Shown: positions 26,301 to 38,000 of the stretch, piece after piece
How positions within the stretch are numbered: the first letter of the stretch is position 1
Layout of the letters: every line of letters starts with the position of its first letter
NCBI RefSeq assembly: GCF_032362555.1
Contig: NC_083517.1
Span: forward strand, 7,584,001 to 7,648,000
Reading direction: 5' to 3'
Origin: Amyelois transitella
Lineage: Eukaryota; Arthropoda; Insecta; Lepidoptera; Pyralidae
Length of the DNA: 64,000 nucleotides
Notes under the pieces: generated by a model
Seen by the model: the letters and a program-made list of their open reading frames with translations, nothing else
Database searches by the model: none
Told to the model about the DNA's origin: nothing
Translations under genes and position numbers: made by a program

Positions 26301-26755
26301 GCCTCCACGCGCATTATTTACGCATTTTAGTCGGACACTTTGACGCTCTTAATCCGATTAGACTGCCGAGTCAATTATGGATGGAAACTTTAAATTTCTC
26401 ATAGGAACATTTGGGTACCTGCAAGACTGACATACATGCCACCAAACATCTGAGAAAACCGCAATTTAAATCTGAGCCAAAATATTTGCGCGAAGGCGAA
26501 TGGCAACATACAAGACAAAAATCTGAAAATCACATTTTTGGCTTTGTTCTTCATACCTATGTGGAAATATCTTTTAAGTACAGACATGTCTGTCTGAATT
26601 ATTTATCAACTTTCTTTACAATCAGATTAATATTTTAGTCTAGAAGCTAAGCCGGTTAAGTGAAAATTTTTGATGATGTACGTACAGAGTGTACTGAATT
26701 TTGATTTGAACCGACTCCGGCAACCTATTATAAAGTCATATACAGTTCCGCAGGT

Positions 26756-27009
26756 GCCGTATGGTTCCCGGCACCGATAGAAAAAAGAATAGGACCAATC
26801 CATCTCTTTCCCATGGATGTCGTAAAAGGCGACTAAAGATAGGCTTGTAAACTTGGGATTTTTCTTTTAAGCGACGGGCTAGCAACCTGTCACTTTATAT
26901 GAATATTAATTCTATCAGTAAGCCAAACAGATGAAGGTGACCTATCAGTATTTTCGAGACTGTTGGCTCTGTCTAGCCCGCAAGGGATATGGACGTGATT
27001 GTATGTATG
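26756..27009 (+). mobile_element. SINE-like family A, near full-length copy
   Basis: It runs from GCCGTATGGTTCCCGGCACC through AAAAAAGAATAGGACCA, CATGGATGTCGTAAAAGGCG, GGGCTAGCAACCTGTCAC and GTTGGCTCTGTCTAGCCCGC, to AAGGGATATGGACGTGATTG with the tail TATGTATG. The length of about 250 bp, lack of coding and LINE-like 3' end point to a SINE or a non-autonomous LINE derivative. No target duplication was identified. Confidence 0.75.
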
Positions 27010-27876
27010 CTCCCCATGAATGATTAACTGAATCTGCTAAGCCTATGATTGGGCATGAATAATTTATGTTTATAACGTAAATTTCTATCAGTTTTGGCAC
27101 TTACTTTTAGGAAAAGAGAGATATTTTTACAATACATCATAATATCAAAAATGTACCTACTGGGACGCTACTGTAGGTAAGTCTTATAATACGAGCCTTT
27201 TGGACCGAAACCGTAAACAAGTTACGCATAATTTAATTAATAACACGCTTTTTATATGATAGAAGATGAGATAATAGATAGGTATTATGCAATTGATGAT
27301 ATACTTAGAAATTTTTATCTTATCCATAACTCGAGTGAAATGAAATAGGTTCCCGCGGGAATTTCGGGAAATCATCTCTTAATGCATCCTTAGTCCAAAA
27401 AGTCCTACATGTCATGTTTCTAGACCAAGCTTGTTTTGCTATGCGTTGTCTGTTAGTCAGTGAGGGACTCGGAAACGGAAGAGTTTTACTTTTACATTAT
27501 GCCAGAAAATTAATCATGCGCACTCACGCAGCTGGATTTTTGACCACGACAATGATCCAATATGGATTGAATGAGGTATCCCTGCAAGGTAACAGAAGTC
27601 AGACTAGAGTCCCTCGGTAAAAAAACCTGAACTATCCACTTACGGACTACCAGCTCTTCTTTGAAAAGATGAGGACGGCCAGACATAAAATGCGCGCGCG
27701 CCGAGTTTAGTTAACAATTTTGTCCCTTCTATTTCCATTAGCTATCTGTCAAGTCAATCAGTTCAGTCCGGTCATGGCACCAGTTGTATACGCTCGTGTC
27801 GCTGTGCAAAATTAATTCTGATATAAAATCCCGAATCGTCCTTTAACCGGTCCCTTGTTAATTATACTTATTAATA

Positions 27877-30800
27877 ATGGAATTGCAAGAAATCATACCC
27901 AAAGATGCAGAAAAAGAACTTACATTCTTCGTCAATGGAAAAAAGGTAAGTAATCATCAGTCTCATTGATGATTTATTTATGTAAACAATATTAGTAGCC
28001 AGTAGGTATTATTTACTAACAATGTTGTGTGTTATACCTACTTATGTAGGTAATATTTTAACAATTAAAATGTTATTTTGAATAAAAATTTATAACGCGT
28101 TAGGTAGTTGCAAATAAAATACTTACATAAAATTAAATACCGGTGTTTTGGATTCTGTCGGATAAGGATGGTCAAAAGGTGTACCCCAGATGAACCTAAT
28201 TCAAGTCAGTAGGAAGAAGAATTAAGAATATGATCTCATCGAACATCACACTATATGTTTCAATTTAAATCAAGTTCTTATCCTAAAGTGTGCCGAATTA
28301 CAGCCAATCTTTTGACCTTTACTAGCTATAAGTTGGTACTAAAATCCAACATCCAAATCTTTGGAAATTGAAATGAAAACGATAACATTTATGAACTGTT
28401 GAATCAGATGACTGGTCGTTCGCAAAGTACTAATATGCATTAAGTTTCCTCAAGGAGTTCATGGTAAGTAACAATAGTTTACTTTAAATTCAATTTTTTT
28501 CCTTGATGACATAAATGTATAAAATAAATAAAATAGTGCTTTAAACGAAATACCTTCTTTCCGACTAGTCTACTTAATAAAATTATAAGGACATATAAAA
28601 TAAATTTTAATAATATCACCAAAAGAACTACAAAAAGCACCGTCCTCCTTGAAAAAAAAATGTGAGACAAAGATGTCTTTCTAATCAGAAGGACATCTTT
28701 GTTTCACATTTTTGAAACATATGTAACCACATGGGCCCGATATGTATCTATCTATTTAGTTACGTAAAAAATTAAGCATAGAACTCTCGAAATTTCAAGA
28801 CTAGGTAACTATTTACTTATAATATTATGTATGATGTCAAATTTGCATTACATAAGGTCAAAATGGTAGCGAAAGAGAAACTTTTGCAGATCAACATTTA
28901 AGAGTTACCCACAATAAGTGGGTAACTTTAACCTCAGCAACAAAGCCTTTTAGCTTCCTTCGTCATTAGCTAACGTCCTATGGCAGTATTTATCCCGCAA
29001 AAGACTAAAGAAACTAAATTAAAAATATTAACGTTCCAGGTGGTGGAGACTAAACCAGATCCTGAATGGACATTGCTGTGGTACATACGTCGGAAGCTAA
29101 ACCTTACTGGCACCAAGTATGGATGTGGAGAAGGAGGGTGCGGCGCATGTACGGTTATGGTCTCCCAGTACTTAAGACGCGAAGATCGAATCAAGTTGGT
29201 ATCCTTTTAATTTTTGTTCCTAAATATAGACTTAAGCATCAACCTTGAACAATCTCCTTGTTACTTAAATAAATGTTCTTCTGATCTTAAAGCTTTGCAT
29301 TTGAATGTTTAAAGCGATATTGTTTTTATAAAATTTTCTTTACGTTCTCTCCAGGCACATAGCGGTGAATGCGTGTTTGACTCCAGTTTGCGCAATGCAT
29401 GGACTTGCGGTGACCACAGTTGAGGGCATTGGCTCAACAGGGGATCGATTACATCCCGTGCAAGAAAGGCTCGCTAAAACACACGGCTCACAGTGTGGGT
29501 TCTGTACCCCAGGCATAGTTATGTCGATGTATGCGCTACTCAGACAAAACATCAAACTTGAATATTCCGACATAGAAACAGCATTACAAGGAAATTTGTG
29601 TCGATGTACCGGATACAGACCTATAATCGAAGGCTTCAAAACATTCATCGATGGATGGGAAAGAAATTATCTAAATACAAAAGGCCCGTGTGCTTTAGGA
29701 AAAGAATGTTGTAAGAATCTAAATAACAACGGCAATGCAAGACTGTATAACAAATCAGAATTTCAACCTTACGATAGGACACAAGAACCAATTTTCCCTC
29801 CAGAGTTAAAGTTAAATAACAAATATGATGATTCTTATTTACATTTCATAGGAAACAATAGTTCATGGATAAGGCCAAAAAATATTGAAAATGTACTGTT
29901 CTTAAAACATAAATATCCCTACAGTAAAATAGTAGTAGGTAATACAGAAATCGGAGTAGAAATTCATGTTAAGAAAATAAATTACCCAATTTTTATTTAT
30001 CCAACATTTATAAAGGAAATGAATAGTTGTAAAGTTACAAACAATTCCATTATTGTTGGTGCTGCCGTCTCTTTAACCGAATTGCGCCAAGTGATACAAT
30101 CACAGATCAACAAAAGGGCAGACAAAGAATTTTTATTGGAAACCATTAATGACATGCTACACTGGTTTGCAGGCAATCAAGTCCGTAATGTTGCCTCATT
30201 AGTCGGAAATATAATCACAGCCAGTCCTATATCTGATTTGAACCCTATTTTAATGGCATGTTCTTGCACAATTAACGTTCATAGTTATGAAAGAGGTCAT
30301 AAAAAAATAACGATAGATGAGGACTTCTTTGTAGGATATAGAAAAACAGTAGTCAAAGATGATGAGGTTGTTATATCCGTTGAAATTCCATTCACTAAAA
30401 AAGGACAGTTAATAAAAGCGTTTAAGCAAGCTCGACGACAAGAGGATGATATCGCAATTGTTACGGCAGGATTCAATGTGATATTTGATGAGAACAAAAT
30501 AATCACTAAAGCTAAATTATGCTTTGGTGGCATGGGACCCAAAACTATTTGTGCAACTAATTCTTCTAATCTACTCAAAGGACTTTACTGGACTGAGAAA
30601 ACTTTAAATTCAATGTTGGAATCTTTAACACAAGAACTTAATTTAGCGGCTGATGTTCCTGGAGGAATGGCGGAATATCGTAAATCACTCTGCTTAAGCT
30701 TTTTCTTTAAGTTTCATGCATTTGTCGTCCAAGAACTGAGTAATAACAGTTTCAAAATATCTGACAGCCATTTATTGAGTATAAACGAAATACCTGCTAG

Positions 30801-33800
30801 AGTACCCAGCAGTTCCCAATATTTTGATATCCGCAATGATATTACGCACCCCTCCGACGCAGTTGGTAAACCCATACCTCATGCATCAGCAATGAAACAA
30901 GCTACAGGAGAAGCTATTTACTGTGACGATATTCCACATATGGAGGGAGAACTTTTTCTGTCACTCGTTTTTAGTAGTGAACCGTATGCAAAAATTATAT
31001 CAATAGATGCCAGTCAGGCTTTGTCAACTCCTGGAGTAGTAGCTTTCTTTTCAGCATCGGATTTAAATGATGAAGGTAACAAAATGGGCCCAATTAAAAA
31101 AGATGAGGAAATATTTAGTAAAGAAATTGTTACAAGCCGATCGTGTGTCGTAGGAGCAGTAGTTGCGAAATCTGAATCAGCAGCTAGGTACGCTAAAAAT
31201 TTAATATCAGTCACGTACGAAAAAATGGAACCTGTTATTATTACAATAGAAGAAGCTAAAGAGCATAAGTCATACTTTTCAAAACCTAAAATTTGTATAA
31301 AGGGTGATGTTGAGAATGCCTTTGCAAATGCTCCACATGTATTAGAAAATTGTTTAAGAAGCGGAGCGCAAGAACATTTTTATTTGGAAACGATGTCCGC
31401 ATACGCAATAAGAAAAGAAGATGAGCTTGAGATTATTTCAAGTACCCAAAATCCAGCTGATATAGCAGTAAGTAATTTAAATTATCTTTAATGCCAATAA
31501 TGTAGGTATATATCTAAAATCCACGATATTATTACCCACGCCAAGTAGAATCCTAAAACTTTCCGACTTATACTATTGATTAAACATTTCAGCACATTGC
31601 ATCAGAAGCCCTTGGCATACCAAATCATAAAATTGTATCCAAAGTCAAAAGACTAGGTGGAGGTTTTGGTGGTAAAGAAACAAGAGCAGCATTATTAGCT
31701 TTACCTGTAGCAGTAGCCGCATATAAATTAAAGAAACCTGTCCGAGCGGTGCTAGACAGAAGTGAAGATATGCAAGCGTCAGGTTACAGACATCCTTTCT
31801 TTACTAAATACAAAGTGGCATTTACCAAAGATGGTAGAATTATAGGACTTTCTGTTGAAATGTACTGTAATGCAGGAAATTTCATGGATATATCTTGTTC
31901 GGTAAGAGTTGTTGTCATTATATTCTAACCAAATAACGTACGAGTATCACATGAAAATGACTAAAATATGATTTAATCTGTATTTTTAGATGATCGAAAG
32001 AGCAGTTTTCCACGTAGACAACACTTATTACATACCGAATGTAAAAGTTAAAGGCTATATTTGTAAGACAAATTTACCGTCAAATACAGCTTTTAGAGGA
32101 TTTGGAGCGCCACAAGCGATGTTAGCCACCGAAGCCATGATCAGAGACGTAGCTACGATACTAAACAAAACTTACGAAGAAGTCGCAGAAATCAATATGT
32201 ATCAAGAAGGTCAACTGACTCATTTTAATCAAAAGCTCACGTATTGTACGATTTCAAGATGTTGGAATGAATGCATACAAAGTTGCGATTACTGGCAAAG
32301 AAAAAAACAAGTAGAAGATTTTAACAGGTTTGTATTAAATGGTCTGTGTTTGTAACAATTTTTTATTGAACCAAAATTATCAAAACATAGAGGTGATTTG
32401 TATATTTCGGCTCTCTTATACAAATGGAATCATTAATGCCACTCATTTCTTTTTCAGAACTAACAGATGGAAGAAGAAAGGTATAACGGTGCTTCCTACG
32501 AAATATGGTATCTCATTCCAAACTGATCTCCTCATGCAAGGAGGCGCTTTGCTGCTCGTCTACAACGACGGTTCAGTCTTGCTGTCCATTGGCGGGATAG
32601 AAATGGGGCAAGGGTTGTACACGAAAATGATTCAAGTCGCTTCCAGAGCCCTGGAGGTAGACGTGAGCAGGATTCACATCAGCGAAATGTCCACAGACAA
32701 AGTGCCAAATAGTTCACCCACCGCTGCAAGTATTAGCTCTGATTTGTACGGCATGGCTGTGTTAGATGCATGCAAGACCCTAAAGATAAGACTGGAACCG
32801 TACAAAGTCAAAAAGCCTGACGGAAAATGGGAAGATTGGGTTATGGAGGCGTATTTGGATAGAGTGAGTCTTTTCGCAACAGGGTTTTATAAAGCGCCAA
32901 AAATCGAATACAACGCAGAGACGAATAGCGGTAATTTGTTCGAATATTTCACTTACGGCGTGGCTTGTTCTGAAGTAATGATTGACTGTCTAACTGGTAA
33001 TCATCAGGTATTAAGAACCGATATAGTCATGGATGTCGGCGAGAGCTTAAACCCGGCTATCGATATTGGACAAATAGAAGGTGCCTTTATGCAAGGCTAT
33101 GGTTTTCACACTATTGAAGAAATGATTTTTTCACCTACTGGAGAAGTCTTATCGAGGGGTCCTGGTGCATACAAGATACCCGGATTTTCAGATATACCGA
33201 ACATTTTCAATGTATCATTATTGAAAGGTGCCCCTAACCCGAGAGCAGTTTATTCTTCAAAGGTATTTTTTTTTTAATATTTTCAATGAGAAATATGTAC
33301 ATATGTATACTCGTATATATTTGTCACAAAGTCATCATTATTAAACATACATACATGAAGCACGCCTCTTTCCCGTAGGGGACCACATCTTTCCACTTAC
33401 CACGATCCCAGCACACTTCATCCACATTCATAACTCTCTTCATGCAAAATCGTCGGTTTTTGGGTACTCTTGCTTGTTTTGTTCGGCCAAACCATCTATG
33501 CATTCCCTTTGCTATTAAATTAAAACATTATTAAAATGATCATTAATTAAAAGAATTCCAGATTTCGAAACCTATATAAATAAAAAACCTAAGTTACGCG
33601 TTTCTGCAATTCTTTCAAAGCTTCTGATCACTAGCTTAGAGCTTAAGCTTCTAAACAATCTTTCAATCCATTCGAATTATCATTTGCAGGCTATCGGTGA
33701 ACCACCACTCTTTCTGGCGGCCTCAGTGTTCTTCGCCATCAAGGAGGCTATAAGATCAGCGCGGCACGACGCCCAGGTCTCAGAAGATTTTGTGCTTGAT

Positions 33801-34346
33801 TCTCCTGCCACGTGCGAGAAGATCCGCATGGCCTGTGAAGACCATATTACTAAAAAGGTAACTAGCTGAACACGGCCTTAAATTATTTTCAAGACTGATG
33901 AAGTATGATAACTAACCTCGTATTAAATATGCTATTTGAGAAATGTAGCTAATGCGGGCGGCCATTACATTTACATTTACACGTACATTTGTTTGATTTG
34001 ATCAACGTTTAACTTGTTCATTCAGTTGACTAGATGTGTAACCGTGGGTAGCCCTGCAAACACTACAGAGTTCAGAAGGGAGTCGCTTTGTGTAAAAACT
34101 TGACTTAGCCAATCCAGAATAGTGGTCATAGGCATAATTTCTTATAATTTGTTACTTCAGTCTCAAAAACATAAATCTCTGATTAAACGTCATTACAGTA
34201 AAAAAAAATTCGTAGTCATATAAAAAGTGAATAGCGGTTCCATTGTGGCCCTAATATTTTGTATGTTCCTAATTAAAAAAACCCGTTTGTTGCAGGTCCA
34301 GCCAACCATTGAGAAAGGTGGACGACCATGGAATGTGATCGTATAG
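27877..34346 (+). CDS. Xdh: Xanthine dehydrogenase, divergent tandem paralogue
   Basis: Eight exons: 27877-27945, 29040-29194, 29355-31467, 31593-31901, 31990-32327, 32458-33262, 33690-33857, 34296-34346; 1335 residues, the normal length. XDH oxidises hypoxanthine to xanthine and urate using molybdopterin, two 2Fe-2S clusters and FAD, passing electrons to NAD; in insects it acts in nitrogen waste and pigment metabolism. Visible: first FeS motif with Cys52, 57 and 60; second cluster QCGFCTPG and LCRC (about 122-159); FAD region with [14 protein letters not shown]; molybdenum domain with [16 protein letters not shown] (Glu808), FRGFG (Arg918), GEPPLF (Glu1267). These mark XDH rather than insect aldehyde oxidase. 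Oddities: Gln1016 at the place of a conserved Thr beside Phe1015; [10 protein letters not shown] instead of [15 protein letters not shown] (Val358) instead of the usual GGN; and a weak exon 2 donor GTTGGT. The frame is intact, so it is probably active or repurposed. Confidence 0.92.
28652..28713. repeat. Imperfect hairpin in XDH intron 1
   Basis: The arm TGTGAGACAAAGATGTC (28661-28677) pairs with 28692-28708 with one mismatch. Flanking A and T runs extend the pairing. The loop is about 14 nt and partly self-pairing (TTTCT...AGAAG). Confidence 0.75.
33347..33448 (-). repeat. LINE 3'-tail fragment in XDH intron 6
   Basis: On the minus strand this reads as the last about 100 bp of the LINE at 61025: AAGAGAGTTATGAATGTGGA, the GATCGTGG...AAGTGGAAAG block, GGGAAAGAGGCGTG and a TATG tail. 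Confidence 0.75.
34065..34145 (-). repeat. Repeat family C fragment in XDH intron 7
   Basis: The reverse complement matches the core of the copy at 26060 (block GGATTGGCTAAGTCAAG, then a TTTTTACAC-AAGCGACTCC stretch). Confidence 0.6.
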
Positions 34347-35021
34347 TCTTCGTTTTTATAAACCAAAATATATGTTTTGCATTTTAAACGTGTTGCACAG
34401 GTTTATTTTATTATTTGTAACTTGATATTTCTCTTATCTTTATAAAAAGAATTACACACATTTTAAATTTGAATTTATTTATTTCTTGTCGTTTATTACT
34501 GCCGAATTTATTCGTCAAGATGTTCCCTTTTCAACTCGTGAATAATGGTCATAGGCCGACCCTGGCATCTCCCTAAGGAAGAAGCAACCGGTAACGCCAA
34601 AGCAAAGAGCATTAAACAAGTATGTTATTTATTTTATTCAACTGTCGCCTCGACTAATTAATTTATGGGAACATTCAATCTTTGTGTATTCATAATTTGA
34701 TCTACAAAACAAAAATAGCTATTGCTTTCTAAAATTAAAATAAACACGCTATTTCTCTCAGAGAATGTTATTGGCTTTAGTAGATAGTTTGTGTCACGAT
34801 ATTTAATTTGATAACACTTATTATTGAACTATGTGGAGCAGATAAACTAGTCAATCTTAAGTTCTATTTGCTCCAAGCAAGGGGCACCCGATAATAGCCC
34901 CTAATATTAAAAAATGAAACAATTATTATTGCTTGTACATAAGTTGCAATAAGACAAGACAGTCGTATCTGTATTCTAGAGTGGGAAAGACGTGTCTTTA
35001 AATTCTAATTATAAATAAACT

Positions 35022-38000
35022 ATGGGACTACTTAATGCGGAGGAAGAAACTGGTGAAGTTGCAACGGAATTGGTTTTCTATGTCAATGGAAAAAAGGTAT
35101 GTTTTATCAAATGGTTAATTTGTGTACTGTTGTTAAGGAAAAAGTTATTATCTTCATGGCAAAGAGCATTAATTGTATAATATCTCGGCCTACAAGTCTT
35201 TTGCCGTATAGAGCATTCTTTAAAGAATTAAGATGCTATGCAACACAAAGTCTAAAATACAAGTTGGTATTTAAAAAAATATCTAGAAGAATGTAAATGT
35301 TCACTGGCAAGTAACTAAGTTTAAATTATTTATTTTAAAATCTCAATGGTACCTGTTAAAAAGATTGTGTAAGTATTTTTTTACAATATTTTTTTTTTTA
35401 TTTTAGTTTTAATTTTTTAATTAATTGTATTAATTTAAATTCTCTTCTTTATTTAAAGATGATTTATAGTCTGTTATTAGCCTAAACATAGATTTTTCAT
35501 TTTTCTTTCAAATTTTTTCCACCTGTTAAGACTCACTCAAAAACACTCTTTACTCTAAATACCTTAAAAATCTATCCATATTTCTATGCCGCTCATTCTT
35601 CATAACTAATTATTATACTTTAAAAGCAAAGTTTATTACTTTAGTTTGTATTTTAACAAATAGGCTCAAAAATTACTGAACCGATTAAAATGAAAGTTGG
35701 ACAGCAACTTTCCTACGGGAAGCAGGATTTAAATTTTATATTGAGTAAGTAGGTACTTATTAAAATCAGAACAAGTTTGTCTTTGTAATACACGCTCAAA
35801 AACGAGCGAACTGCTAGACGAATTTTGATGCTACTTTTTTTATAGAATAAGTAGGTGTTAAACCTGGGCGCATCGTTTTAGTAACTCAAATACCTCATTT
35901 TGTACCATGAACGACACTTCCACGCGAATTAAATTGCGGGCAACAGCTAGTGTTAACTAAATGCCTTATTATTTCAAATACAGTTTGAGCATCTAGTCGT
36001 ACTTAGTCAAAATTGCAAGAAAAGACTTATAAAGTAATTCTATTAGATAGGTATGTACCTAAAATTCCAATTTTGTGATCATATTTCAGACCTTACTCGA
36101 AAGTTTGCAACGTTGTTTATTTGATAACGTAAGAAAGGATTCAAATAACATTAACATAATGACTTAAGTACACACGAAAAGCGTACTAGGTAATTATGAT
36201 AAAATAAAATTCTTAGATAAACCACACATTAAATTTATCAATGAAATGTTTGGTTTTGCTCCCGTGGGAATTTTATAAAATATATGTTAGTAACTCCTGA
36301 ACGTTTTATACACAAACAAAATTCTGTGTGGATATGACATGGGCTACAGTCTATACGTGTAGTAATATATATAATCTATAATATTAACAGTGTACTCAAA
36401 AGGGTCGACCACAAAAACTTAAAACACAAAAATTAATAATCAGAAATCTGATAAATTATAAGAAGTTGATAACCTAAGAATTATACAGTCGCGTAAATAA
36501 TATACTTATAATATACATAAATGCTTTTTAGCATAAAATAAATGTGACACTAATGTCCCGAAACCTAAAAAAATCTAAAGTAACTGATATCCCGCAATAG
36601 CCAGCACGATTATTCTCTTATTTATCTCTAACTTTTGTCTAGTTTATTTGATCAAAATTAACCTACTTTTTTAGTTGGGCAATTTGATAAAAACGATAAT
36701 AAAAAGTACATAGCAACTAGCAATAGACTTAAATTTTCCACTGGCTTTAAATTTTTACTCACTTATCCATACATACATATAAACATGTCTTTATGCCTCA
36801 CAGGGTAGACAGAGCGAACAGTCTCGAAAAGACTGAAATGTCACTGACTAATACTTTCACAAAACGTTTGTAGTCTTTTTTATAATTTGTGCGTTTGCGT
36901 CAGTCTACTTCTGAGATATCCTACAAGTTGCCAACCTTGATAGTATTGACCCTTAGCCTCAAATTCAAATTGATAGGTATATAATAATATCTATATTTTG
37001 CCTGATGGAATAAACATCAGACTTACATTATTGATTACATCATAAACTTACATAGGTATCTACTATATCTTATTGCATTAAGTACTATCATGTTGCACTA
37101 TTTGTTGTTTAAGCATTTAAATTAACAAAAATGACATACCTAGTTACTACTCATGAAATAAACCTTCGTAAGTATGAATTGCATTGATATCATGGAATAA
37201 CTATTTACTTAATAGATCTATGTCGTATTCAATAATGAATGTTCGTTTTTCATCATGACTAGATCAGATATTGAACCCTGCTAATATGTTGATTCATAAG
37301 TTGCGCACTGAATTCCAGGTCATAGAACCACGCCCTGATCCGGAATGGACACTGCTATGGTACCTGAGGAAGAAGCTGCGCCTCACGGGGACCAAACTGG
37401 GATGCGCCGAAGGTGGCTGCGGCGCTTGTACAGTAATGGTCTCCAAATACAATCGCAAAGAGAAGAAAGTTATGTATCCTTTTAAAAAAAAACATTATTT
37501 TATTATCAGAAACATATCTAACAAATAAAGAGGCAAACTTTGTAACTCTTTGTTCAAATATTCGTAAATACTTAACCGATCATGATAATTAAAGGCAATT
37601 GTATGTCGAAAGTACAATACGTGGAGACACGCATAAACTAATGCGACCGAATCTTAAGTGCTACATCATATCGAAAGTGGTGATAATGGAATTCATTACA
37701 TGGCAATCACTAACAAAACATATTATACGGTTTTCTTGACTCTTTTACTCCAGTCATCTTGCAGTCAATGCATGTTTAGCTCCAGTTTGCGCAATGCACG
37801 GATTGGCAGTTACAACAGTCGAAGGCATTGGTTCCACCAGAACAAAACTGCATCCAGTACAAGAAAGGATTGCTAAAGCACACGGATCTCAATGTGGTTT
37901 CTGTACCCCAGGGATCGTTATGTCCATGTACACATTACTAAGAAGCTGTCGCCACATTAAATACGCTGATATCGAAGTAGCTTTCCAAGGAAATTTGTGC

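Larger units (their letters stand above)
25760..27876. other. Intergenic region between COX20 and the first XDH gene
   Basis: No gene recognised. It holds the family C repeat (about 26060-26300) and a long family A copy (26756-27009). The last few hundred bases before 27877 should contain the promoter and 5' UTR of the XDH gene, with short GC-rich pieces near 27700. Confidence 0.5.

Noticed and set aside
27414-27620. 68-codon frame upstream of the first XDH gene
   Set aside because: No recognisable domain and no splice links; likely promoter-proximal chance frame or old repeat.
35099-35296. 65-codon frame directly after exon 1 of the second XDH gene
   Set aside because: It is intron read-through; the GTATGT donor and the conserved exon structure of the neighbour place the intron here.
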